Part shown: one piece after another, positions 34,998 to 44,036 of the stretch | How positions within the stretch are numbered: the first letter of the stretch is position 1 | Layout: each line of letters opens with the position of its first letter | DNA from: Streptomyces sp. NBC_01481 | Lineage (GTDB): Bacteria > Actinomycetota > Actinomycetes > Streptomycetales > Streptomycetaceae | Length of the DNA stretch: 64,000 nucleotides | Assembly (NCBI RefSeq): GCF_026339995.1 | Contig: NZ_JAPEPT010000001.1 | Location: 880,501-944,500 of the forward strand | Reading direction: 5' to 3' | Translations under genes and position numbers: made by a program | Notes under the pieces: generated by a model | Database searches by the model: none | The model's input: the letters and a program-made list of their open reading frames with translations, nothing else | Told to the model about the DNA's origin: nothing

Positions 34998-35602
34998 ATG
35001 GACCTCACAACGCCCGAAAATGGCGCACCGCTCAAGCTTGCCGTCATCCTCTCCAGCAACCGCGAGGGCCGCTTCGGCCCCGTCATCGCCGACTGGTTTC
35101 TCTCCCGCACCGCCGGGCGCGACGACTTCGCCGTCGACCTGATCGATCTCGCCGACGCGGACCTGCCGACCGCTCTCTCCTACCGGCCCGGCTCCGCCGC
35201 GCGGGCGGCGCTCGCGAAGGTCTCGCCGAAGCTGTCCGCCGCCGATGCCTTTGTCGTCCTCACTCCCGAGTACAACCACTCCTTCCCGCCTCCCTCAAGA
35301 GTCTGATCGACTGGCACTTCACCCAGTGGCAGGCCAAGCCTGTCGGCTTCGTCTCCTACGGCGGAATCTCCGGAGGCCTGCGCGCCGTCGAGCAGCTGCG
35401 TCAGGTCTTCGCCGAGATGCACGCCGTCACCGTCCGGGACACGGTCTCCTTCCACAACGCGGCCGGGCACTTCGACGGCGAGGGACGGCACAAGGACCCC
35501 GCGGCCTGCGATGCGGCGGCCGAGGCGATGCTCGACCAGCTCGCGTGGTGGGGGAACGCGTTGCGCACGGCCAAGTCGGCGCACCCGTACGGACAGGCGT
35601 GA
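34998..35602 (+). pseudogene. NADPH-dependent FMN reductase, single-base frameshift
   Basis: Flavodoxin-fold quinone/FMN reductase. The first frame gives LKLAVILSSNREGRFGPVIADW (FMN phosphate loop) and FVVLTPEYNHSFP; the second frame continues directly with ASLKSLIDWHFTQWQAKPVGFVSYGG and runs to 35602. One C is missing in the CCC run near 35286-35290 relative to the expected TTCCCCGCC. The remainder shows no other damage, so a sequencing error or very recent mutation is likely. Upstream at about 34959-34982 the TTGAC-containing repeats could be a promoter or an operator. If repaired, the protein would be about 201 residues. Confidence 0.85.
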
Positions 35603-35682
35603 AGGGGCTGCCGGGACGGTCTTTGTCAGCCGTGCGTACCGTGGTCTGACCGAGTGGCCCGTCGACCCGAAGGAGATTGTCG

Positions 35683-36015
35683 GTGGCCCAGGCACTGACC
35701 GTACTCACCGTACTGACCACGACCGACAGCGCCGAGAAGGCCGAGCGGCTCGCGCGGGGCGTGGTGGAGGCGAGGCTGGCGGCGTGCGCGCAGATCTCCG
35801 CGCCCGTCACCTCCGTCTTCCGCTGGAAGAACGCCATCGAGACCGCGGCGGAGTGGCAGGTCCTCTTCAAGACGACCGAGGCCTGCTATCCGGCGCTGGA
35901 GGCGCATCTGATCGCGGCACACGACTACGAGACGCCGGAGATCATCGCGACGCCGGTGGTGGGCGGCGGCGCGGCGTATCTGGCGTGGATCGACGCGGAG
36001 ACCGTGGCGCCGTGA
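35683..36015 (+). CDS. cutA: CutA1 divalent-ion tolerance-like protein
   Basis: About 110 residues, trimeric ferredoxin-like fold. Family motifs: LTTTDSAEKAERLARGVVEARLAAC, SVFRWKNAIETAAEWQVLFKT and HDYETPEIIATPV. GTG 35683 is chosen because AAGGAG lies 7 nt upstream. CutA was linked to copper tolerance in E. coli, but the general role is unclear. It overlaps the next gene by GTGA. Confidence 0.92.
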   Translation: MAQALTVLTVLTTTDSAEKAERLARGVVEARLAACAQISAPVTSVFRWKNAIETAAEWQVLFKTTEACYPALEAHLIAAHDYETPEIIATPVVGGGAAYLAWIDAETVAP

Positions 36016-36479
36016 GAGGACCGGGCTTCGGGGAGGGCTCCGGGGAGAGCTTCGGGGAGGAGCTTCCCTTCTTCGTCTACGGCACGCTGCGCCCGGGCGA
36101 GGGCAACCACGACCTGTTTCTGCACGGCCGCACCGCCGTCGAGGAGCCCGCGCTGCTCGCGGACGCGGTGCTGTACGAGGGCCCCGGCTACCCCTACGCC
36201 CTGCTCGAACCCGGTGGGGGCACCGTCGCGGGCGAGGTGGTGACGGCGGCGCCGGGGGAGTACGGGGAACTGCTCGCCGTACTCGACCGGCTGGAGGAGT
36301 ACGTCGCGCCGGGCCACCCGCGCAATCTGTACGAGCGGGTGGCGCGCGAGGTCCGGCGCCCGGACGGCACTGCCGTACGGGCCTGGGTGTACGTCGCGGC
36401 GCCGGGCGTGGCCCAGAAGCTGCGGACGACGGGCACGCCGATCCCGGGCGGCGACTGGACGGGCCGCCTGCCCGGCTGA
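36012..36479 (+). CDS. Gamma-glutamylcyclotransferase-fold (GGCT/AIG2-like) protein
   Basis: 155 residues. The fold signature is FFVYGTLRPGEGNHDLF with the YGTL substrate loop, later GEVVTAAPGEYGELLAVLDRLEEY carrying the acidic catalytic position, and RAWVYVA. The N-terminus is a Gly/Glu-rich extension. GTG 36012 overlaps the cutA stop (GTGA), so translation is coupled. Reaction unproven; members cyclise gamma-glutamyl amines. Confidence 0.85.
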   Translation: MRGPGFGEGSGESFGEELPFFVYGTLRPGEGNHDLFLHGRTAVEEPALLADAVLYEGPGYPYALLEPGGGTVAGEVVTAAPGEYGELLAVLDRLEEYVAPGHPRNLYERVAREVRRPDGTAVRAWVYVAAPGVAQKLRTTGTPIPGGDWTGRLPG

Positions 36480-36482
36480 GTC

Positions 36483-38648
36483 CTACCGCTCCTCGGCCGC
36501 GACCCGTTCCACCCGGACCGCGCACACCTTGAACTCGGGCATCCGCGAGGTCGGGTCGAGCGCCGGATTCGTCACCGAGTTGACCCGGCCCTCGCCGGGC
36601 CAGTGGAACGGCATGAAGACGGTGTCGTCCCGTATCCCGGTGGTGATCCGCGCGGGCCCGACGGCCCGCCCGCGCCGGGAGACGACGGCGAGCGGCTCGC
36701 CCTCGACGGCCCCCAGCCGTTCGGCGAGCAGCGGATGCAGCTCGACGAAGGGCCCCGGGGCGGCGGCGTTGAGCTCGTCGACCCGCCGGGTCTGCGCCCC
36801 GGACTGATACTGCGAGACGACGCGCCCAGTGGTGAGCAGGACGGGATACGCCTCGTCGGTCTCCTCGGCGGCGGCACGATGCGCGACCGCGATGAACCGG
36901 GCGAGCCCGTCGTCCGTTGCGAACCGATCGAGAAAGAGGCGCGGCGTACCGGGGTGCGGGGCGCCGGCGTGCGGGCTGCCGGGCTGCGGGTCGGTAGCCG
37001 GGGCGGCCGTGTCCTGTACCGGGCAGGGCCAGAAGACCCCGTTCTCCTCCGCGATCCTCCGGTACGTGATGCCCGAGTAGTCCGCCGGGCCGCCCGCCGA
37101 CGCCCTGCGCAGCTCCTCGAAGACCTCCTCCGGGGACGCCGGGAAGCCCTTCTCATGGCCCAGCAGGGACGCCAGGCCGCCCAGGACCTCCAGGTCGCTC
37201 CGTACTCCCGGCGGTGGCGAGACCGCACGGCGGCGCAGCAGGACCCGGCCCTCCAGGTTGGTCGTCGTGCCCGTCTCCTCCGCCCACTGGGTGACCGGCA
37301 GCACCACGTCCGCCAGCGCCGCCGTCTCGGACAGCACCACGTCCGCGACCGCGAGGAAGTCCAGCGAGCGCAGCCGCTCCTCCACATGCCCGGCGCGCGG
37401 CGCGGACACCACCGGGTTCGAGCCCATCAGCAGCAGCGACTTGATGTCCCCGCCGAGCGCGTCGAGGAGTTCGTACGCACTGCGCCCCGGGCCCGGGAGT
37501 GTCTCGGGCTCCACACCCCATACCCGGGCGACATGGGCCCGCGCCGCCGGGTCGTCCAGCTTGCGGTAGCCCGGCAACTGGTCGGCCTTCTGGCCGTGTT
37601 CGCGGCCGCCCTGCCCGTTGCCCTGGCCCGTCAGGCAGCCGTAGCCGGACAGCGGCCGCCCCGCCCGGCCCGTCGCCAGACACAGATTGATCCAGGCGCT
37701 GACGGTGTCCGTGCCCTTGGAGTGCTGCTCGGGCCCGCGCGCCGTCAGCACCATCCCTGACTCGGCATCGCAGAACATCCGTACCGCGTCCCGCAGTTGG
37801 GGAACACCCACACCCGTGATCCGCTCGACCAGCTCGGGCCAGTGCGACATCGCCGCTGCCCTGGCCTCCTCCCAGCCGCTCGTACGGTCCGCGATGAACT
37901 CCTCGTCCGTACGCCCCTCCGCCACCGCCACATGCAGCAGCCCCAGCGCGAGCGCCAGATCCGTCCCGGGCCGGGGCGCGAGGTGCAGATCGGCCTGCTC
38001 CGCCGTCCGCGTGCGGCGCGGGTCGACGACGATCAACGTGCCGCCGTTCTCCCGCAGTTCGGTCAGGTAGCGCAGCGCCGGCGGCATCGTCTCGGCGAGG
38101 TTCGAGCCGACCAGGATCACGCACCCGGTGCGCGGAATGTCCTCCAGCGGGAAGGGCAGCCCGCGGTCCAGGCCGAACGCCCGCTGATGCGCGGCCGCGG
38201 CCGACGACATGCAAAAACGCCCGTTGTAGTCGATCTGCGAGGTGCCGAGCACGACCCGCGCGAACTTCCCGAGGGTGTACGCCTTCTCATTGGTGAGCCC
38301 CCCGCCGCCGAAGACGCCGACCGCGTCGGGGCCGTACGCCGTGCGCGTACGCCGCAGTCCCGCCGCGACCGTGCGCAGGGCCTCCTCCCAGGTGGCCGGC
38401 TCGAGCCTGCCTGTGGCGGGGCGACGGACCAGGGGCTCGGTCAGGCGCACCCGGGAGGAGAGCAGTGCGGGCGCGGTGCGGCCCTTGCCGCACAGCGCGC
38501 CCCGGTTCACGGGGAAGTCCGGCCTTTCCACGATCTCGACCGCCTCCGCCTCGCCGCGCAGGCTCATGCCGCACTGCAGGGCGCAGTAGGGACAGTGGGT
38601 CGGCGTGATGGGGGCGGTCGGGGCGGTCGTGGCGGTGGCGTCGGGCAT
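36483..38648 (-). CDS. nasA: Assimilatory nitrate reductase, molybdopterin catalytic subunit
   Basis: Reduces nitrate to nitrite in the cytoplasm. 721 residues, DMSO-reductase family. The N-terminal 4Fe-4S motif is CPYCALQCG with the fourth Cys in GALCGKG. Further markers: CMSSAAAAHQRAFG, GSNLAETMPP, LTGQGNGQGGREHGQKADQLPG, typical of Nas/NarB enzymes, and a C-terminal MopB domain (LLTTGRVVSQYQSGAQTRR). No Tat signal, consistent with assimilatory use. Its partner nitrite reductase lies 7 kb away at 26799-29396. ATG 38648 faces a GlnR-like repeat. Confidence 0.92.
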   Translation of the reverse strand: MPDATATTAPTAPITPTHCPYCALQCGMSLRGEAEAVEIVERPDFPVNRGALCGKGRTAPALLSSRVRLTEPLVRRPATGRLEPATWEEALRTVAAGLRRTRTAYGPDAVGVFGGGGLTNEKAYTLGKFARVVLGTSQIDYNGRFCMSSAAAAHQRAFGLDRGLPFPLEDIPRTGCVILVGSNLAETMPPALRYLTELRENGGTLIVVDPRRTRTAEQADLHLAPRPGTDLALALGLLHVAVAEGRTDEEFIADRTSGWEEARAAAMSHWPELVERITGVGVPQLRDAVRMFCDAESGMVLTARGPEQHSKGTDTVSAWINLCLATGRAGRPLSGYGCLTGQGNGQGGREHGQKADQLPGYRKLDDPAARAHVARVWGVEPETLPGPGRSAYELLDALGGDIKSLLLMGSNPVVSAPRAGHVEERLRSLDFLAVADVVLSETAALADVVLPVTQWAEETGTTTNLEGRVLLRRRAVSPPPGVRSDLEVLGGLASLLGHEKGFPASPEEVFEELRRASAGGPADYSGITYRRIAEENGVFWPCPVQDTAAPATDPQPGSPHAGAPHPGTPRLFLDRFATDDGLARFIAVAHRAAAEETDEAYPVLLTTGRVVSQYQSGAQTRRVDELNAAAPGPFVELHPLLAERLGAVEGEPLAVVSRRGRAVGPARITTGIRDDTVFMPFHWPGEGRVNSVTNPALDPTSRMPEFKVCAVRVERVAAEER

Positions 38649-38670
38649 ACGCCCAGGTTGGGGCGCCCGT

Positions 38671-38697
38671 GTTACGTGGGCGGGCGCCCCGGATTAC
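38671..38697 (-). promoter_or_regulatory. GlnR-like site upstream of nasA
   Basis: GTTAC (38671-38675) and ATTAC (38693-38697) lie with starts exactly 22 bp apart, the same spacing as GTTAC and GTTTC upstream of the nitrite operon at 30599. The middle pentamer does not fit the consensus. It lies 23-49 bp before the nasA start, the same offset as at the other site. Prediction only. Confidence 0.4.
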
Positions 38698-38758
38698 GGT
38701 CGGGGTACGACGGGCTCCGCCTGCGCCCCGCCGCCCCGTGAGGCACGGGCGACGTTCC

Positions 38759-39340
38759 TCACGCGCGGCGGCCGAGCAGCGCCAGCAGCCTGGTCTGGTG
38801 GCTGTCGCCCGGCGGCGGCTCGATCGGAGGCGCGAAGAGGCCGGACTTCGCCAGCTCCGCGGCGTACGGCGTGACCTCGTCGAGCGCGAAGAGGACCAGC
38901 GCGTCCGGCAGCCGCTCCGGCGCGCCGATCGCCCGCGACAGATCCCAGGCGTGCACGACGGCGTCCATGACCATCTGTGCGCAGTACGCGACCGCGGGTG
39001 CCTCCCCGTACGACAGATGTACGGTCCGCTCCAGCGCGCCCGGCTCCGCGAAGGCCTTGCGCGCGGCGCGTGCGGCGGTGTCCCAGCTGGTCTTCGGTTT
39101 TCTGCCGAGGACATCCCCGTCGTAGGCGTCGCCCACGTCCCCGGCGGTCAGCCCGTCGGTCACCAGGGCGGGCACCCACAATTGTTCCGCGGTGAGATGG
39201 TTGACGAGATCGCGTACGGACCACTCGGTGCAGGGCGTCGGATCGTCCCACTGATCGGCCCGTACGGCGTGCACGCGGTCCGTGAAGACCGCGAGCGCTT
39301 CGGCGTGACGGCTGAGCAGGGTGGCTACGTCGTTTTCCAT
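38759..39340 (-). CDS. Mycothiol-dependent maleylpyruvate isomerase/DinB-like protein (TIGR03086 type)
   Basis: About 193 residues, four-helix DinB-like bundle. Metal-binding histidines are expected in VRDLVNHLTAEQ and DAVVHAWDLSRA, both intact; PTPCTEWSVRDLVNHL is the family signature. Actinobacterial members use mycothiol or bacillithiol in transferase or isomerase reactions, but the substrate here is unknown. ATG 39340 has GAGG just upstream. Lies between nasA and the SanA-like gene with no obvious operon. Confidence 0.82.
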   Translation of the reverse strand: MENDVATLLSRHAEALAVFTDRVHAVRADQWDDPTPCTEWSVRDLVNHLTAEQLWVPALVTDGLTAGDVGDAYDGDVLGRKPKTSWDTAARAARKAFAEPGALERTVHLSYGEAPAVAYCAQMVMDAVVHAWDLSRAIGAPERLPDALVLFALDEVTPYAAELAKSGLFAPPIEPPPGDSHQTRLLALLGRRA

Positions 39341-39439
39341 ACGCCTCACTGTCGCGCGCCGCGCATGCCGACGCGAGTCTGCGGCACGCATGCGCAGGCG
39401 CGTGTCATCGCGGGCGTCGCCACGGCATTGTCGAGGGCG

Positions 39440-40120
39440 TCACCCCGCCGCCGCGGCCAGCGCCTCCTTCACACCCGGTTCCTGGGCCCCCAGGAACCGG
39501 GGATCCGGCGTGAACGTCGCGTCCAGTGCCGCCTTGCCCGCCGCGAACATCTCGCGCGTCCCGCCGTACAGCCAGGTCGCATCGTGCGGCTCGGCGACCC
39601 CGACGCCGTACGACTCGACCCCGGCCGCCCGGCAGAGCGCGACGGCCCGCCGGATGTGGAAGCCCTGGGTCACCAGAACCGCACGGTCGACCCCGAAGAT
39701 CTTCTTGGCGCGTACGCAGGAGTCCCAGGTGTCGAACCCGGCATAGTCGCTGACGATCCGCTTGTCCGGCACGCCGCGGGCGGTGAGATACGCGCGCATC
39801 GCGTCCGGTTCGTCGTACTCCACGCGGCTGTTGTCGCCGGTGACCAGCACGACCTTGACCTTGCCCGCCCGGTACAACTCGGCCGCGGCGTCCAGACGGT
39901 GCGCGAGATAGGGTGTGGGACGGCCCTTCCACAGCCCGGCCCCGAAGACGACGGCGACATCCTGCGCGGGTACCTCCGCGACGGTGCGAACCCGGCTGTC
40001 GGCGACGGCATGCATCCAGGTCGCGGGCGCGAGCGCGAACACGCACGCCACCATGACCGTCTGCACGATCCGCCGCTGGGCGCGCCGGGTGCGGGGCAAT
40101 CTGAGTCTTGGTCGCTTCAC
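39440..40120 (-). CDS. SanA/YdcF-like membrane protein (DUF218)
   Basis: 226 residues. One N-terminal membrane helix (VMVACVFALAPATWMHAVA) then the DUF218 domain with VAVVFGAGLWKGRPTPYLAHRLDAA, LVTGDNSRVEYDEPDAMRAYL and AVLVTQGFHIRRAVALCRAAG. SanA homologues affect envelope barrier function and vancomycin sensitivity in enterobacteria; the role in Streptomyces is open. Monocistronic. Confidence 0.86.
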   Translation of the reverse strand: MKRPRLRLPRTRRAQRRIVQTVMVACVFALAPATWMHAVADSRVRTVAEVPAQDVAVVFGAGLWKGRPTPYLAHRLDAAAELYRAGKVKVVLVTGDNSRVEYDEPDAMRAYLTARGVPDKRIVSDYAGFDTWDSCVRAKKIFGVDRAVLVTQGFHIRRAVALCRAAGVESYGVGVAEPHDATWLYGGTREMFAAGKAALDATFTPDPRFLGAQEPGVKEALAAAAG

Positions 40121-40268
40121 ACCTGGTCAGACGCCGTCGGGTCCGGATCGGTTCGGTCCCGGATCGGTGAGGAGTCTGACAACGCCGGGGCCGAGTCGGT
40201 GAGCCCGTGGAAAACACCCGTCACCCCCGCGCAACGACCCCGCAATCTCGACCCGGCAGGATCGGTTC

Positions 40269-41231
40269 ATGACGGAGTCGGCAGTACACCCTCGCGAGTC
40301 CCTGCCCCTCGACGCAACGTTCCTCGGCGCCATGCCTCTCGGCGCCGGGCCGCTCGACACGACCCCCCTGGACACCACCGCGCAGCTGCTCTCGCGCATC
40401 ACCGACCAGCTGGGCACCCAACTCAGCCACGTCACACGGAACGGAACCCGCAGGCGTATGCCACCGACCGAACGGCCCACCCTCGTCGCCGTCGCCCACG
40501 GCAGCCGCGACCCGCGCGCCCTGCGCACCGCCACCGCGCTCCTCGATCTGGTCCGTGAGCTGCGCCCCAGCCTCGACGTCCGCCTCGGCCACATCGAGCT
40601 GAACGAGCCGCTGCTGACCGGCACCCTCGCCGCGCTGCACGCCGAGCGGCGTGCGCAGGGCACCCGGGCCGTCCTCGTCCCCCTGCTCCTCGGCCGCGGC
40701 CACCACGTCAAGCACGATCTGCCGAAGGCCGCCGCCGCGCTGCCGGCCGCGGACATCCGCATCGCCGCCCCGCTGGGCCCGCACCCCCTCCTCGTCGAGG
40801 CGCTCTGCTCCCGCCTCGCGGACGCGGGCTGGCGGCCCGAGGACGGCACCAGCCGCAGCGCCGGAGTGGTCCTGGCCGCCGCCGGATCGCGCGACCCCGA
40901 CTCCGCGTCGGACACCCGCCGTACGGCGGACCTGCTCAGCGAGCGCCTGGGCGGAGTGCCGGTCGTTCCCGCGTACGCCTCGGCCGTCGCGCCGACCGTG
41001 CCCGCGGCAGTCCGCGCGCTCACCGCACGCGGCCGCCACCGCATCGCCGTCGCCTCCTACTTCGCCTGCCCCGGCCAGTTCGCCACCGCCAGTGCCGCCG
41101 CGACGCCCTGGATCGCCGCCGCACCGCTCGGCGCGCACCCGGCCCTGGCCCGGCTGCTGCTCCAGCGCTACGACGAGGCCCTGAGCACGCCGACGTACGC
41201 CACGCAGCGGCGCGAACTCGCCACCGCGTAA
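40269..41231 (+). CDS. CbiX/SirB-like sirohydrochlorin chelatase
   Basis: 320 residues. After a disordered N-terminal stretch of about 70 residues come two CbiX-type halves: [20 protein letters not shown] with the metal-binding His, and [42 protein letters not shown] carries the second His cluster. CbiX/SirB enzymes insert Fe or Co into sirohydrochlorin; iron insertion would give siroheme for NirB at 26799, which fits the neighbourhood. The long N-terminal extension makes the exact start doubtful. Confidence 0.82.
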   Translation: MTESAVHPRESLPLDATFLGAMPLGAGPLDTTPLDTTAQLLSRITDQLGTQLSHVTRNGTRRRMPPTERPTLVAVAHGSRDPRALRTATALLDLVRELRPSLDVRLGHIELNEPLLTGTLAALHAERRAQGTRAVLVPLLLGRGHHVKHDLPKAAAALPAADIRIAAPLGPHPLLVEALCSRLADAGWRPEDGTSRSAGVVLAAAGSRDPDSASDTRRTADLLSERLGGVPVVPAYASAVAPTVPAAVRALTARGRHRIAVASYFACPGQFATASAAATPWIAAAPLGAHPALARLLLQRYDEALSTPTYATQRRELATA

Positions 41232-41277
41232 TCCGCTCGGTCGCCCGTCCGCGACCCGCTCCGGTTACCTTCGGTGC

Positions 41278-42609
41278 ATGGCAGGCACCACCAGCACCAC
41301 CTCATCAGGACCCGACGGACCCCCGGGAACCAACGGACACGACGCGTACGACGAGGCAGCCACCGACCGCTTCGCCCCCGAACCGGACAAGCGTCCCGGC
41401 CGCACCGCCTTCCAGCGCGACCGCGCGCGCGTGCTGCACTCCTCCGCGCTGCGCAGGCTCGCCGGGAAGACCCAGGTGGTGACCCCCGGCACGCGCAATC
41501 AGGCCTGGGACGCCAGCCCGCGCACCCGGCTCACCCACTCCCTGGAGTGCGCCCAGGTCGGACGCGAACTCGGCGCGGCACTCGGCTGCGACCCCGATCT
41601 CGTCGAGGCCTCCTGCCTCGCCCACGACATGGGCCACCCGCCCTTCGGGCACAACGGTGAACAGGCGCTCAACGACTTCGCCAAGGACTGCGGCGGCTTC
41701 GAGGGCAACGCCCAGTCACTGCGCCTGCTGACCCGTATCGAGCCCAAGCGCTTCGTCCACGACGCGTACGGCGAACTCGTCAGCGTCGGCCTCAACCTCA
41801 CCCGCGCCGCCCTGGACGCCGCCACCAAATACCCGTGGCCGCGCGGCGGACACCCCACCGACCCCGACTCGACGAAGTTCGGCGTCTACGAGGACGACCT
41901 GCCGGTCTTCGCATGGGCCCGTGAGGGAGCGCCCGCGTACGGGAAGTGCTTCGAGGCCCAGGTCATGGACTGGTCCGACGACGTGGCGTATTCGGTGCAC
42001 GACTTCGAGGACGGACTGCACGCCGGCCATGTCGACCCCAACCTCCTGCTCGCCGAACCGGAGCGCAGCGACATCTTCCGGGTCGCGATCGGCCGGTACG
42101 TCCCCGAGGACACCGATCCGCAGGAGCTGGCCGAGGCCCTGGACCGGCTCGTCGACCAGGAGTGGTGGCCGCACCACTACGACGGATCCGCGGTCGCGCA
42201 GGCTCGGCTGAAAGACGCCACCAGCCAGCTCATCGGCCGGTTCTGCCTGGCCGCGGAGGGCGCGACCCGCGAGGCGTACGGCTCGGGCCGGCTCACCCGG
42301 TACGCCGCCGAACTGGTCGTCCCGCCCGCCGCCCGCAACGAATGCGCCGTACTCAAGGCTGTCGCCGACCGCTATGTGATGCAGCGCGCCGAACAGGAAG
42401 CACTCCGCGCCGACCAGCGCATTGTGCTGGCGGAACTGGCCGAGGCGCTCACGGCCCGCGCGCCCGAGAGTCTCGACCCGCAGTTCCGCGCCTTGTTCGA
42501 CGCCGCACCCGACGACCGCGCGCGCAAGCGGGTGATCGTCGACCAGCTGGCCTCGCTCACGGACGACTCGGCCCGCACCCTGCACACCCAGCTCACGACA
42601 CGCCGCTGA
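41278..42609 (+). CDS. dgt: dGTPase-like deoxynucleotide triphosphohydrolase
   Basis: 443 residues, HD superfamily. Metal ligands: [37 protein letters not shown] (the HD pair) and [14 protein letters not shown] (the later Asp). The N-terminal [27 protein letters not shown] matches the actinobacterial Dgt group. It hydrolyses dNTPs to deoxynucleosides and triphosphate. ATG 41278 lies directly after a purine-poor stretch; no strong ribosome-binding site. In this order it precedes dnaG and hrdA as in other Streptomyces. Confidence 0.92.
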   Translation: MAGTTSTTSSGPDGPPGTNGHDAYDEAATDRFAPEPDKRPGRTAFQRDRARVLHSSALRRLAGKTQVVTPGTRNQAWDASPRTRLTHSLECAQVGRELGAALGCDPDLVEASCLAHDMGHPPFGHNGEQALNDFAKDCGGFEGNAQSLRLLTRIEPKRFVHDAYGELVSVGLNLTRAALDAATKYPWPRGGHPTDPDSTKFGVYEDDLPVFAWAREGAPAYGKCFEAQVMDWSDDVAYSVHDFEDGLHAGHVDPNLLLAEPERSDIFRVAIGRYVPEDTDPQELAEALDRLVDQEWWPHHYDGSAVAQARLKDATSQLIGRFCLAAEGATREAYGSGRLTRYAAELVVPPAARNECAVLKAVADRYVMQRAEQEALRADQRIVLAELAEALTARAPESLDPQFRALFDAAPDDRARKRVIVDQLASLTDDSARTLHTQLTTRR

Positions 42610-42738
42610 ACAGCCGGGAGAGCCGCCTGGGCGGGGCCACGATGACACGCCCAGGGGTCACTCCCTCTTCCGCCATAACGCTCCGTGCGGGACGCTCGCT
42701 GAAGGCTTGGCAGCGTAGAAGCAAAGAGGAGGCATCAA

Positions 42739-44001
42739 GTGGTCGACGCACATCGGACATTCGTCATCGTCGGCGGTGGGCTGGCCGGGGCCAAGGCCGC
42801 CGAGACCCTCCGTGCCGAGGGGTTCACCGGACGAGTGATCCTCATCGGTGACGAACGCGACCACCCCTACGAACGCCCGCCGCTCTCCAAGGGCTATCTG
42901 TCGGGCAAGGAGGAGCGCGACAGCGTCTTCGTCCATGAACCCGCCTGGTACGCGCAGGCCGATGTCGAACTGCACCTCGGCCAGACCGTCGTCGCCGTCG
43001 ACCGCGACGCCAAGTCCGTACGCCTGGGTGACGGCACCGTCCTGCACTACGACAAGCTGCTGCTGGCCACCGGCGCCGAGCCGCGCCGGCTCGACATTCC
43101 CGGCACCGAGCTGGCCGGCGTCCACCATCTGCGCCGCCTCGCCCACGCCGACCGGCTGCGCCGGGCGCTCACCGCGCTCGGCCGCGACAACGGCCAGCTG
43201 CTCATCGCGGGCGCGGGCTGGATCGGCCTGGAAGTCGCCTCGGCCGCCCGTGGCTACGGCGCCGAGGTCATGATCGTCGAACCGGAAGCGACCCCGCTGC
43301 AGCGGGTCATCGGCCCCGAGCTCGGCCAGATGTTCACCGAGCTCCACCGCGAGCACGGCGTCCGCTTCCACTTCGGCGCCCGTCTCACCGAGATCACCGG
43401 GCAGGACGGCATGGTGCTCGCGGCCCGTACCGACGACGGCGACGAGCACCCCGCGCACGCCGTCCTCGCCGCGATCGGCGCCGCCCCCCGCACCACACTG
43501 GCCGAGACGGCCGGTCTCGCGATGGCGGACCGTGAGCACGGCGGAGGCGTCGCCGTCGACGCGAGCCTGCGCACGTCCGACCCCGACATCTACGCGGCGG
43601 GCGACGTCGCGGCGGCCCACCACCCGCTCCTGGGGTCCCGGCTGCGCGTCGAGCACTGGGCGAACGCCCTCAACGGCGGTCCGGCGGCAGCGCGCGCGAT
43701 GCTCGGCAAGGAGGTCTCCTACGACCGCATCCCGTACTTCTTCTCCGACCAGTACGACCTCGGCCTGGAGTACTCGGGCTGGGCGCCGCCCGGTTCGTAC
43801 GACGCGGTGGTGCTGCGGGGCGACGCGGGGAAGCGGCAGTTCATCGCCTTCTGGACGAAGGACCGCCGGGTGATCGCCGGGATGAACGTGAACGTGTGGG
43901 ACGTCACCGACCCCATCCAGCAGCTGATCCGCTCCGGTGCCCCGGTGGACCCGGACGCCCTCGCCGACCCCTCCGTACCGCTCACTTCCCTCAACAGCTG
44001 A
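42739..44001 (+). CDS. Ferredoxin/rubredoxin-NAD(P)+ reductase-like flavoprotein
   Basis: 420 residues. FAD site VIVGGGLAGAKAAETLRAEGF, NAD site LLIAGAGWIGLEVASAARG, second FAD motif DIYAAGDVAAAHHPLLG, and a C-terminal reductase dimer domain. The family reduces ferredoxins for P450s or Rieske dioxygenases. GTG 42739 has GAGGAGG 6 nt upstream. No ferredoxin or P450 gene is near, so the redox partner is unknown. Ends 35 nt before dnaG. Confidence 0.9.
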   Translation: MVDAHRTFVIVGGGLAGAKAAETLRAEGFTGRVILIGDERDHPYERPPLSKGYLSGKEERDSVFVHEPAWYAQADVELHLGQTVVAVDRDAKSVRLGDGTVLHYDKLLLATGAEPRRLDIPGTELAGVHHLRRLAHADRLRRALTALGRDNGQLLIAGAGWIGLEVASAARGYGAEVMIVEPEATPLQRVIGPELGQMFTELHREHGVRFHFGARLTEITGQDGMVLAARTDDGDEHPAHAVLAAIGAAPRTTLAETAGLAMADREHGGGVAVDASLRTSDPDIYAAGDVAAAHHPLLGSRLRVEHWANALNGGPAAARAMLGKEVSYDRIPYFFSDQYDLGLEYSGWAPPGSYDAVVLRGDAGKRQFIAFWTKDRRVIAGMNVNVWDVTDPIQQLIRSGAPVDPDALADPSVPLTSLNS

Positions 44002-44036
44002 CAGGAGTGTCACCGCGCCACCGTAGACTTCCGCGT

